Shown: positions 55,211 to 62,959 of the stretch, piece by piece
Numbering within the stretch: position 1 is the stretch's first letter
Layout: every line of letters starts with the position of its first letter
From: an uncultured Lachnospiraceae bacterium
Lineage (GTDB): Bacteria; Bacillota; Clostridia; Lachnospirales; Lachnospiraceae
DNA: 64,000 nucleotides
Reading direction: 5' to 3'
NCBI GenBank assembly: GCA_910587715.1
Contig: CAJUMV010000003.1
Location: forward strand, 1-64,000
The notes under the pieces: model-generated
Told to the model about the DNA's origin: nothing
Seen by the model: the letters and a program-made list of their open reading frames with translations, nothing else
Databases searched by the model: none
Translations under genes and position numbers: made by a program

Positions 55211-55305
55211 GAAAAAGAGCTTGCATGCAAGCTCTTTTTTTCTACACCATGTAGAGTCATTCGACGATTTCGGATAAACCTTATTTGCACTCGTCTTGTA
55301 AGTTC
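55211..55305 (-). ncRNA. tracrRNA
   Basis: About 95 nt. Minus strand 5'-GAACTTACAAG (55305-55295) is complementary over 11 bp to CTTGTAAGTTC of the CRISPR repeat; after a bulge, GCAAAT pairs with the repeat's first bases GTTTG (with a G-U). Then come the AAATAAGGTTTATCCG nexus (compare the AAGGCTAGTCCG of the S. pyogenes tracrRNA), a CTACA-TGG-TGTAG hairpin and the terminator hairpin. The predicted start of transcription coincides with the first base of the anti-repeat. Confidence 0.85.
55212..55241. terminator. Bidirectional terminator (tracrRNA end)
   Basis: GAGCTTGC-AT-GCAAGCTC, an 8-bp perfect stem, with T runs on the plus side and A runs (T on the minus strand) on the other. It ends the minus-strand tracrRNA and would also stop plus-strand transcripts. 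Confidence 0.9.
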
Positions 55306-55311
55306 TATTTA

Positions 55312-55340
55312 AAGATATCATTGTGTTTTGGGAAAGTCAA
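55312..55340 (-). promoter_or_regulatory. tracrRNA promoter
   Basis: Minus strand TTGACT, 17-bp spacer, TATCTT, placed so that transcription begins at about 55305. Confidence 0.7.
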
Positions 55341-55362
55341 GAAATAATTGGAAGGGAGATTG

Positions 55363-58300
55363 ATGAATATGGAAAATAGAGGGTATTTTCTTGGACTGGA
55401 TATGGGAACTTCATCGGTTGGATGGGCAGTAACTGATGAAAACTATCAACTGCTCAGGGCAAAAGGTAAGGATTTGTGGGGGATTCGGGAGTTTGATGAG
55501 GCGCAGACGGCTGTCGACAGGAGGACACACAGAATTGCCAGACGCAGAAGACAACGTGAAATAGTAAGAATAGGTATGTTAAAAGAGTATTTTCATGATG
55601 CGATTATGCAGGTAGATCCCTGTTTTTATCAGCGTTTGGATAACAGTAAATATCATTATGAGGATAAGGAAACAGCGGTACGAGACAAAAATGGTATATT
55701 CCATGATTCTGATTATACAGATAAAGAATATTTTTCTCAATATCCGACGATTTTTCACTTGAGAAAAGAACTATTAGAATCCAACCGAGAACATGATGTA
55801 AGGCTGGTATATCTTGCGGTATTAAATATGTTTAAACACAGGGGACATTTTTTGAATGATTCCATTGGAAATGTGTCAGGGGAAAGAAAAATGTCTGAAA
55901 TATATGGGGAATTTTCTGCTCTCACATCCAGTTTATTAGATATTAGCTTCCCGCTATTGGACGATTGTAGTGTAATTGAAGATATTTTGAGCGAGCGGGA
56001 TTGCTCCAGAAAAGGAAAGGCAGAGAAATTAGCTGACATTCTGCAGGTAACTGCCAAAGAAAAACAGAAAAAAGCTCTAATCAATTGTATTTGCGGACTA
56101 AATGCAGACTTGAAGGCAATTTATGGGGAAAAGGTAGAATTTGAGGCAGATAAAAAGGTGGCAATCTGCTTTGCAAATGTAGGATATGAGGAAAAAGCGC
56201 AGGAAATTTTAGAGATTTTGGGGAACGAGCAGTTTGAGTTAATTCAGATCATGAAAGAAATGTATGATATTGGTTCTCTGGCGGGTATTATGAAAGGGTT
56301 TGCCTATCTGTCAGAAGCGAGAGTGGCACAATATGAAAAACATGGTCGGGATTTAAAAATTTTGAAAGGGTTGATAAAGGAATACAGCGGTAAAGAGGTA
56401 TATGATTATTTTTTCAGATCAGCGGAGGATGGAACATATAGCGCCTACGTTAATTCCACAAATGTGAAAACGAGTAAACGCCGGGATATGAAGGGAAGAA
56501 CGCAGGAAAACTTGTATAAAGCAGTTGGCAAATTGGTGAACCAAATGCCAGCTGATGATAAAAGGGTGCAGTATGTGAAAGAGGAGATAGAGAAAGAGAA
56601 TTTTCTTCCGAAGCAGCTGACAGCATCAAACGGTGTGATTCCAAATCAGGTACATTTGGCGGAATTAAAGAAGATTTTGCAAAATGCAGAGGGGTATTTA
56701 TCTTTTTTAAAGGATGTGGATGAGTCGGGGCTGGCAGTTTCCGAGAGGATTATCAGATTGTTTTCCTTTCAGATACCATACTATCTCGGACCGTTAAGCG
56801 GGCACAGTGAGGCTGACGGTGGCAATGGATGGGTGGTGCGCAGAGAGCCGGGTCAGATCATGCCGTGGAATTTGGAAGAAAAAGTAGACATCAAAAAAAC
56901 AGCGGAAAAGTTTATTACACAAATGGTGAGACGCTGCACTTATATGAATGGAGAATATGTGCTGCCAAAGGGTTCTTTGCTGTATGAAAAGTTCTGTGTC
57001 TTAAATGAGATTAATAATATCCGGGTGTATGGGGAGAAGATTCCCGTAAAGGTTAAGCAGGATATTTATAACGATCTTTTTAAGCGGGGAAAGAAGGTGA
57101 CACACAAGCAGATATATCAGTATCTTCTGGGAAGAGGAATGATTGGGGAAGGTGAAATAGAGCAGCTTACGGGGATTGATAGTACGATTAACAGTTATCT
57201 GGCAACGTATGGTAAATTTATAAATATATTGGGTGAAGAACTGGATACGGATGCCGGTCGTAATATGGTGGAGGACATTGTATTCTGGTGCACTGTCTAT
57301 GGCGACGCCAAAAAGTTTTTGCGTGAACAGATTGAGGAAAAGTATGGTACAAGGCTTAACGAAGACCAGATTAAGAGGATTATGGGATTAAAATTTAAAG
57401 ATTGGGGGAGATTATCGAAAGCATTTTTGGAAATGCAGGGGTGCAGCAAACATACGGGAGAGATTCTTCCGCTCATTCGTATGATGTGGGAAACCAATGA
57501 TAACTTGATGGAATTGATGGCTAAAGACGCCTATACTTACGTTGAGAAACTGGAAAAATATCAGGAAAGTGCTTACAAAACATTGGCGGAGATCTGTGTA
57601 GAGGATTTAGACGAGATGTATTTTTCCGCACCCGTAAAAAGGATGGTATGGCAGACACTTTCGATTATCAAAGAGGTAGAAAAGATAATGGGTGGCGTGC
57701 CAAAACGTCTGTTTGTTGAGATGACAAGAGAAGGGGAAAAGGAGAAAAGCAGGAAAGCTTCAAGAAAACAGCAATTTTTGGATTTGTATAAGAATATCAA
57801 GGATGAAGAACATGATTGGAAAAATATTATCGTGGAGGCGGATGAAAAAGGTACGTTAAGAAGCAAAAAAATGTTTTTGTATCTGACACAAAAAGGACGG
57901 TCTATGTATACGGGGAAACCGATAGATTTAGACGATCTTTTTAATGATAATCTCTATGACATTGATCATATTTATCCGAGGCATTTTGTGAAAGATGATA
58001 ATCTGTCTAATAATCTGGTGTTAGTGGAAAAGGAGTTAAATGCCCACAAGAGTGATAATTATCCTTTGGAGCATGAGATTTATACCTCACAGCTTGCCAT
58101 GTGGAAAGAACTTCATCGGCTTCATTTGATATCGGATGAAAAACTGAAGCGTTTAACGGGAAGAAATCCTTTTACTGATGAACAGAAAGCCGGTTTCATT
58201 GCAAGGCAGCTGGTAGAGACGAGTCAGGGGGCGAAAGGAGTGACAACCATATTACAAAATGCTCTGCCGGATACGAAGATTGTTTATGCAAAAGCATCTA

Positions 58301-59430
58301 ATGTCTCAGAATTTAGGAAAAGCAGGGGATTTTTAAAGACAAGGGCGGTAAATGATTTTCACCATGCACAGGATGCGTATCTCAATATTGTGGTAGGAAA
58401 CGTATATTATGTGAAATTTACACAGAATCCGTTGCATTTTATACAGAGAGAGTATGCGAGGGATGACAAGAAATACAATTATAATTTGAGCAGAATGTTT
58501 GATTGGGATGTCGTAAGGGGAAGTGAGACAGCGTGGATTGCCGGTCACGGCAAACAGGAGAATGGAACCATTGTGACAGTCCGCAAAATGATGGAAAAGA
58601 ATACGCCGATGTTCACGAGGTTAAGTTTTGAAGGACATGGAGGTATTGCGGAACAAACGCTGTACAGTGCAAAGAAAGCTGCTGGTGTGGGCTATATTCC
58701 TTTGAAAGAGAAAGATGAACGGATGCATAACGTGACGAAGTATGGCGGTTTTAGCAGTGTTACTACAGCATACTATATTTTGGTAGAGCACGGAAAAGAA
58801 GCAAAACGGATAAGGACATTGGAGACCATTCCTGTACTATGGAAAGACAGAGTCGAAAAAGAGCCACATTTTCTGCAGGAATACTGTGAGAAAGAATTGG
58901 GATTAATCAATCCTTCTATTCGCATGAAAAAAATAAAAATGCAGTCGCTGATTAAACAGGATGGATATTATATGCATATCTCAGGAAAGACAGGGAATCG
59001 ATTCCAAGTGAGAAATGCTGTTGCTGTCTGTCTGGAACAGAGGTGGTTGGACTACATTAAAGAGTTGGAAAAAGGAGAGAAAGCCGAAAAAATAGCGAAA
59101 AAACAAAATGAAGAATTGTATGACATTTTGTGTAGCAAGCATATGGAGGGGATTTTTAGTAGAAAGCCGAATCCGATGGGAGAAAAATTAGGGAAAGGGA
59201 AACAGAGGTTTGAACAACTGTCATGTCTGGAACAAGGGAAGGTTCTTCTGGAGATTCTGAATTTGACAAGGATTGGGATGACATCGGCTGATCTGACATT
59301 GATTGGCGGGGCTGCTAAAAGTGGTGTTATGTTGGTTAGTAAGAAAATTACGGATGCGAAAGAGTTTATTCTGGTGAATCAATCGGTTACGGGAGTGTAT
59401 GAAAACCGTATTGATTTGCTGACTGTATGA
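55363..59430 (+). CDS. cas9: CRISPR-associated endonuclease Cas9, type II-A
   Basis: 1,355 residues from the ATG at 55363 (GAAGGGA site). RuvC-I FLGLDMGTSSVGW with Asp13; arginine-rich bridge helix RRTHRIARRRRQRE near residue 60; RuvC-II LFVEMTREGEK with Glu786; HNH YDIDHIYPRHFVKDDN with His869; RuvC-III FHHAQDAYLNIVVG with His1001 and Asp1004. All catalytic residues are present, so it should cleave both strands. Cas1 starts in its stop codon (ATGA). PAM cannot be predicted from the sequence. Confidence 0.97.
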   Translation: MNMENRGYFLGLDMGTSSVGWAVTDENYQLLRAKGKDLWGIREFDEAQTAVDRRTHRIARRRRQREIVRIGMLKEYFHDAIMQVDPCFYQRLDNSKYHYEDKETAVRDKNGIFHDSDYTDKEYFSQYPTIFHLRKELLESNREHDVRLVYLAVLNMFKHRGHFLNDSIGNVSGERKMSEIYGEFSALTSSLLDISFPLLDDCSVIEDILSERDCSRKGKAEKLADILQVTAKEKQKKALINCICGLNADLKAIYGEKVEFEADKKVAICFANVGYEEKAQEILEILGNEQFELIQIMKEMYDIGSLAGIMKGFAYLSEARVAQYEKHGRDLKILKGLIKEYSGKEVYDYFFRSAEDGTYSAYVNSTNVKTSKRRDMKGRTQENLYKAVGKLVNQMPADDKRVQYVKEEIEKENFLPKQLTASNGVIPNQVHLAELKKILQNAEGYLSFLKDVDESGLAVSERIIRLFSFQIPYYLGPLSGHSEADGGNGWVVRREPGQIMPWNLEEKVDIKKTAEKFITQMVRRCTYMNGEYVLPKGSLLYEKFCVLNEINNIRVYGEKIPVKVKQDIYNDLFKRGKKVTHKQIYQYLLGRGMIGEGEIEQLTGIDSTINSYLATYGKFINILGEELDTDAGRNMVEDIVFWCTVYGDAKKFLREQIEEKYGTRLNEDQIKRIMGLKFKDWGRLSKAFLEMQGCSKHTGEILPLIRMMWETNDNLMELMAKDAYTYVEKLEKYQESAYKTLAEICVEDLDEMYFSAPVKRMVWQTLSIIKEVEKIMGGVPKRLFVEMTREGEKEKSRKASRKQQFLDLYKNIKDEEHDWKNIIVEADEKGTLRSKKMFLYLTQKGRSMYTGKPIDLDDLFNDNLYDIDHIYPRHFVKDDNLSNNLVLVEKELNAHKSDNYPLEHEIYTSQLAMWKELHRLHLISDEKLKRLTGRNPFTDEQKAGFIARQLVETSQGAKGVTTILQNALPDTKIVYAKASNVSEFRKSRGFLKTRAVNDFHHAQDAYLNIVVGNVYYVKFTQNPLHFIQREYARDDKKYNYNLSRMFDWDVVRGSETAWIAGHGKQENGTIVTVRKMMEKNTPMFTRLSFEGHGGIAEQTLYSAKKAAGVGYIPLKEKDERMHNVTKYGGFSSVTTAYYILVEHGKEAKRIRTLETIPVLWKDRVEKEPHFLQEYCEKELGLINPSIRMKKIKMQSLIKQDGYYMHISGKTGNRFQVRNAVAVCLEQRWLDYIKELEKGEKAEKIAKKQNEELYDILCSKHMEGIFSRKPNPMGEKLGKGKQRFEQLSCLEQGKVLLEILNLTRIGMTSADLTLIGGAAKSGVMLVSKKITDAKEFILVNQSVTGVYENRIDLLTV

Positions 59431-60299
59431 GTTGGAGAACCGTAGTAGTGTCAAACAGCGCCAAGCTGGATTATCAGATGGGATATCTGGTAGTACGCAG
59501 GGAGGAGACAGTAAAAGTGCATATCAGCGAGATTTATATGCTTATCATTGAATCGACGGCTGTCTCTTTAACGGCGGCATTACTATGCGAACTGACAAAG
59601 AAGAAGATTAAGGTAATCTTCTGTGATGAGAAAAGGAATCCGTCCTCCGAATTGGTTTCCTATTATGGAAGCCATGATACAAGCGTTAAAGTGCGGAATC
59701 AGATGGGATGGGGAAATGAAATAAAAGCGGCGGTCTGGACAGAAATAGTGACGGATAAAATCCGAAAACAGGCGGAGTTATTGTCAGCGTGGAGTAAAAA
59801 AGAAAGTGAGATGCTGTATCAATATATTGAGGAAATTGAGTATGGAGATACAACAAACAGGGAAGGACATGCTGCAAAAGTATATTTTAACGCTATGTTT
59901 GGGATGGATTTTACAAGAACGGAAGATAACAGTATTAATGCAGCGTTGAATTATGGATACGGTATTATTCTGTCTGCATTTAACAGGGAGATCACAGCGA
60001 ATGGTTATATTACGCAGATAGGGTTATTTCACGATAATATGTTTAATCCATTTAATCTTGGATCGGATCTGATGGAGCCTTTCCGTCCGATTGTGGATCA
60101 CAAGGTAAAAATGATGAAACCGCAGCAGTTTGAACATACAGAAAAAATGGAGGTTCTTAAAATCCTGCAGCAAGAAGTTATCATTGCAGAGAGAAAGGAG
60201 TATGTCAACAATGCAATCAAAATTTATTGCAGGAGTGTATTTGATGCGCTGATGGATAATGATGTGTCGTTGATTAAATTTTACAAAAGTGAGTTATAG
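59427..60299 (+). CDS. cas1: CRISPR integrase Cas1
   Basis: 290 residues. Type II Cas1 opening WRTVVVSNSAKLDY. Metal-binding residues: Glu in NREGHAAKVYFNAMFG, His in IGLFHDN and Glu in DLMEPFRPIVD. Together with Cas2 it inserts new spacers. Overlaps cas9 by 4 bp; cas2 begins 4 bp downstream. Confidence 0.96.
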   Translation: MSWRTVVVSNSAKLDYQMGYLVVRREETVKVHISEIYMLIIESTAVSLTAALLCELTKKKIKVIFCDEKRNPSSELVSYYGSHDTSVKVRNQMGWGNEIKAAVWTEIVTDKIRKQAELLSAWSKKESEMLYQYIEEIEYGDTTNREGHAAKVYFNAMFGMDFTRTEDNSINAALNYGYGIILSAFNREITANGYITQIGLFHDNMFNPFNLGSDLMEPFRPIVDHKVKMMKPQQFEHTEKMEVLKILQQEVIIAERKEYVNNAIKIYCRSVFDALMDNDVSLIKFYKSEL

Positions 60300-60303
60300 A
60301 TAT

Positions 60304-60609
60304 ATGAGAATACTTGTGTTTTTTGATCTGCCGGTGCTTACGGCAAAGGAACGGCGGGATTACAGACAGTTTCGTAAATTTTTGATGAAAAGCGGTTTTA
60401 TGATGATGCAGGAATCCGTGTACTGTAAACTGGCGCAAAACTCGACGGCAGCGGAGAGTATTATTGATAATGTCAAAAAGAACAAACCGGGAGATGGGTT
60501 GGTACAGATGTTGAAGGTGACAGAGAAACAGTATGCTAAGATGGAGTTTATAGTGGGAGAGTCCCATTCAGAAATTTTGGACAGCGATGAAAGGCTGGTT
60601 ATTTTATGA
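60304..60609 (+). CDS. cas2: CRISPR adaptation protein Cas2
   Basis: 101 residues from the ATG at 60304; an in-frame GTG at 60289 inside cas1 is an alternative. MRILVFFDLPVLTAKERRDY with the conserved Asp, FRKFLMKSGFMMMQESVY, typical ferredoxin-like Cas2 of type II systems. Scaffold of the Cas1-Cas2 integrase. Overlaps csn2 by 4 bp. Confidence 0.95.
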   Translation: MRILVFFDLPVLTAKERRDYRQFRKFLMKSGFMMMQESVYCKLAQNSTAAESIIDNVKKNKPGDGLVQMLKVTEKQYAKMEFIVGESHSEILDSDERLVIL

Positions 60610-61280
60610 GATTGGTATCCGGGGAATATGGTATTGATATGGAAATAAGGGAAAATATGGTGAATGTTTTAGTGATAGAAGCGCCAAATGTTTTTTCCCG
60701 TGTGATTGAAGAACTGATGTGCCAAATAGAGGGTGAGCCGGGAACCTTTATACTATCAGAGCAGGATGCGATTAAAACAATCAGTAAAGAGGCAGATATG
60801 ATTGTAAATCCATTTAGGGTAGATTGCAATGAAAAAAGAATCCAGCAAAAACTGTTTCAGGAATTGTCTAATATTATGAATGAGGAATTGGTTGAACAAA
60901 CGGTATACTTACAGGGGAGAATTATATCTTATTTGGAAGAGTTATTGCAAAAAGTTCCATATCCGCTGGATTTTGATGTAGAGGGGAGTATGCCCGGATT
61001 ATTAAAGATCTGTCATGTTGCGTTTGATAATCGAAAAGATACGTTGGTTGAAAACATAATAAATTATATAAAGGTGTTAAGACAGTTCTGTGCAATTAAG
61101 ATTATATTTATGGTAAATCTAAAATTATATTTAACGCAGGCTGAGTTGATGGAGGTGTATAAATATGTGTTTTATGAAAAAATAAGTTTGATATTATTGG
61201 AAAACTCAGATAAAGGGAAACTGCAGGGAGAAAGTGTTTGTATTTTGGATAAGGATATGTGTATAATCAATGTAGAGTAA
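60606..61280 (+). CDS. csn2: CRISPR adaptation protein Csn2
   Basis: 224 residues, the short Csn2 form. NVFSRVIEELMCQIEGEPGTF near the start is cut here to its ends NVFSRVIEEL and EGEPGTF; IVNPFRVDCNEKRIQQKLFQ and the C-terminal KIIFMVNLKLYLTQAEL also fit. Csn2 forms a DNA-end-binding ring needed for spacer uptake and defines subtype II-A. Overlaps cas2 by 4 bp; its 3' end contains the likely array promoter. Confidence 0.92.
   Translation: MRLVSGEYGIDMEIRENMVNVLVIEAPNVFSRVIEELMCQIEGEPGTFILSEQDAIKTISKEADMIVNPFRVDCNEKRIQQKLFQELSNIMNEELVEQTVYLQGRIISYLEELLQKVPYPLDFDVEGSMPGLLKICHVAFDNRKDTLVENIINYIKVLRQFCAIKIIFMVNLKLYLTQAELMEVYKYVFYEKISLILLENSDKGKLQGESVCILDKDMCIINVE
61238..61267 (+). promoter_or_regulatory. 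Promoter of the CRISPR array
   Basis: TTGTAT, 18-bp spacer, TATAAT inside the last codons of csn2; transcription would begin near 61274. Confidence 0.6.
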
Positions 61281-61336
61281 CTTACAGTGTATGTCGATAC
61301 ATAAGCTCGGTGAGAACCTTAAATTACGAATTTGAG
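61281..61336 (+). promoter_or_regulatory. CRISPR leader ending in ATTTGAG
   Basis: 56 bp between csn2 and the first repeat. The last seven bases before the repeat are ATTTGAG (61330-61336), identical to the leader-anchoring sequence known for streptococcal II-A arrays. A TGTAT-GTCG-ATACA hairpin lies at the 5' side. Confidence 0.75.
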
Positions 61337-61702
61337 GTTTGAGAGACTTGTAAGTTCAGAGAGATGCAAAACTTACCAGATCGCAATAAGCAGACTCGGT
61401 AAGTTTGAGAGACTTGTAAGTTCAGAGAGATGCAAAACGGTTTAAAAGCTGGAAGGGACACTCTTAAAGTTTGAGAGACTTGTAAGTTCAGAGAGATGCA
61501 AAACTCCAACTGTGCCAGACAGATCAGCTTGTACGTTTGAGAGACTTGTAAGTTCAGAGAGATGCAAAACTGGTAAGTGGGATGTACTTGCGGGAACTCC
61601 GTTTGAGAGACTTGTAAGTTCAGAGAGATGCAAAACGCATATTTAATCCACTTGCAAGGTCTGAATGTTTGAGAGACTTGTAAGTGCAGAAAATAATAAA
61701 GT
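61337..61702 (+). CRISPR. Type II-A CRISPR array, six repeats and five spacers
   Basis: 36-bp repeats at 61337, 61403, 61469, 61535, 61601 and 61667. The first five are identical (begin GTTTGAGAGACTTG, end GATGCAAAAC); the sixth matches over its first 19 bases and then degenerates, marking the trailer end. All five spacers are 30 bp. The degenerate end, the leader side and the tracrRNA pairing all agree on plus-strand transcription. No spacer matches were noticed elsewhere in the window. Confidence 0.98.
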
Positions 61703-61745
61703 TTATGATACTCGTATTAGTTTGTAGGATTGGAGATAATCATAT

Positions 61746-62219
61746 ATGATTCTTTATCATGCAAGTAAGGAAATCGTTGAATTTCCGGAAATACGAAAGA
61801 CGAGATATACTAAAGATTTTTCATGGGGATTTTATTGTACGAGTAATTTGGAGCAGGCAATACGGTGGGCTAACCGTGGAGAGGGTGAGCCGATTGTCAA
61901 TTGCTATACTTATGTAGAAAATAGGGAATTATCTATTTTGAAGTTCGAGTCTATGACGGATGAATGGCTTGATTTTATTGCAAACTGTAGAAGAGGGGAA
62001 ATACATCAGCATGATATTGTGGAAGGGTCTATGGCGGATGATACTGTGTGGAACTACGTCAATGATTTCTTTGCAGGAAGAATAAGCCGAAAGCAGTTTT
62101 GGGTATTGGCAGAATTTAAATATCCAACACAGCAGATTAGTTTTCATACGTTGGCAGCATTAGAGTGCTTAAGATTTGACAGGAGTGAGGTTATTTATGA
62201 CGGAAAAGAAACAAAATGA
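61746..62219 (+). CDS. DUF3990 family protein, ADP-ribosyltransferase-like (putative toxin)
   Basis: 157 residues. MILYHASKEIVEFPEI, FSWGFYCTSNLEQAIRWA, VNCYTY, EWLDFIANCRRG and DIVEGSMADDTVWNYV follow the DUF3990 pattern, which belongs to the ADP-ribosyltransferase fold group; the His of LYHAS, the Tyr of GFYCTS and a late Glu would be the active site. Starts 43 bp after the last CRISPR repeat. It overlaps the next gene by 23 bp, as toxin-antitoxin genes often do. Activity is inferred, not shown. Confidence 0.75.
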   Translation: MILYHASKEIVEFPEIRKTRYTKDFSWGFYCTSNLEQAIRWANRGEGEPIVNCYTYVENRELSILKFESMTDEWLDFIANCRRGEIHQHDIVEGSMADDTVWNYVNDFFAGRISRKQFWVLAEFKYPTQQISFHTLAALECLRFDRSEVIYDGKETK

Positions 62220-62640
62220 TTTGTTTTATGTGTGCTCCCTGATTGAGTATGTTGCGCGAAAGACAAAAAATAAGCGTGGTGTAATCGCGTCAGCACTGGG
62301 GAAAGACGGTGTGGAAAAGCAGATGCATGACGCACAAGTCAATCATTGTCTTTCTTTTGAACAGGTGGGAGATGAACTCATAGAGAGGTATCAGATACCA
62401 GAGGGTGATTTTGATACAATAACAGAATGCAAATATGCGATTCCAAGCTTTACGGATATTGGCAGATTATATAGTATAATGATTGAAGATTGCGCAGAGT
62501 GCGGAAATGAGGTGGAAGAACTAATAAAAATTTTTTCGTCATTTATCAGTGATAAGATATCGAATTTCCGCACAGATATTTATTATCAGAATCCTGGATA
62601 TTTAGAATGCTCTTATAAAGCAGGTTATTTATTGGATTAA
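62197..62640 (+). CDS. Partner of the DUF3990 gene (putative antitoxin)
   Basis: 147 residues from the ATG at 62197. All-helical, soluble, acidic. KQNDLFYVCSLIEYVARKTKN at the N terminus (given by its ends KQNDLFYVC and VARKTKN), then YAIPSFTDIGRLY and ISDKISNFRTDIYYQNPGYL. I have seen related proteins next to DUF3990-type genes, but cannot name a domain with certainty. The 23-bp overlap indicates coupled translation. The antitoxin role is an inference from position. Confidence 0.6.
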   Translation: MTEKKQNDLFYVCSLIEYVARKTKNKRGVIASALGKDGVEKQMHDAQVNHCLSFEQVGDELIERYQIPEGDFDTITECKYAIPSFTDIGRLYSIMIEDCAECGNEVEELIKIFSSFISDKISNFRTDIYYQNPGYLECSYKAGYLLD

Positions 62641-62671
62641 AAAATTACAGTTGAACTGTCAAAAAATTCTG

Positions 62672-62700
62672 TTGTATTTCGCGGTCAATTCGGATATAAT
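62672..62700 (+). promoter_or_regulatory. Promoter of the 6S RNA gene
   Basis: TTGTAT, 17-bp spacer, TATAAT; start near 62707. Confidence 0.75.
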
Positions 62701-62706
62701 AGATGT

Positions 62707-62938
62707 AACCTGAAATGCACGATAAGTCTTGTTATTTTGAACCTACAGATACTTTGAACGGGATTCCTACATTGTCATATAGATGTCAGGCCTCCAGCCT
62801 TTGGGCATTACGCAGTGGAAGACAGAAGTATGGTTGCGGTTACCCACCTAGCGTTGCTAGGAGTCAAAATACAAGATCCGGCATTTTGGGGATTATACAA
62901 AAGATGGAAAAGCAGTCGTCACGTGCGGCTGCTTTTGC
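62707..62938 (+). ncRNA. ssrS: 6S RNA
   Basis: The closing stem pairs CTTGT-t-ATTTTGA (from 62728) with TCAAAAT-a-CAAG (62863-62875), extended by AATGC/GCATT (62715, 62881). The interior carries the clostridial 6S pattern: TGAACCTACA, AACGGGATTCC, GTGGAAGACAGAAGTATGG and GGTTACCCACCTAG. 6S RNA mimics an open promoter and holds sigma-A RNA polymerase in stationary phase. The mature RNA probably ends near 62887 after processing; a terminator ends the transcript. Confidence 0.85.
62908..62937 (+). terminator. Terminator after 6S RNA
   Basis: AAAAGCAGTCG / CGGCTGCTTTT stem (one wobble), loop TCACGTG, T run. Confidence 0.85.
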
Positions 62939-62959
62939 AGGTATGGAGGTATGAGCAAA

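Noticed and set aside
55242..55362. A clear cas9 promoter
   Set aside because: Only a weak TTGCAC-17-TTTAAA combination was found at 55285-55313, overlapping the tracrRNA; not supported enough to list.
61324..61633. Minus-strand reading frames with repeated LHLSELTSLSN peptides
   Set aside because: They are translations of the CRISPR repeats; 36-bp repeats plus 30-bp spacers keep the frame open by length alone.
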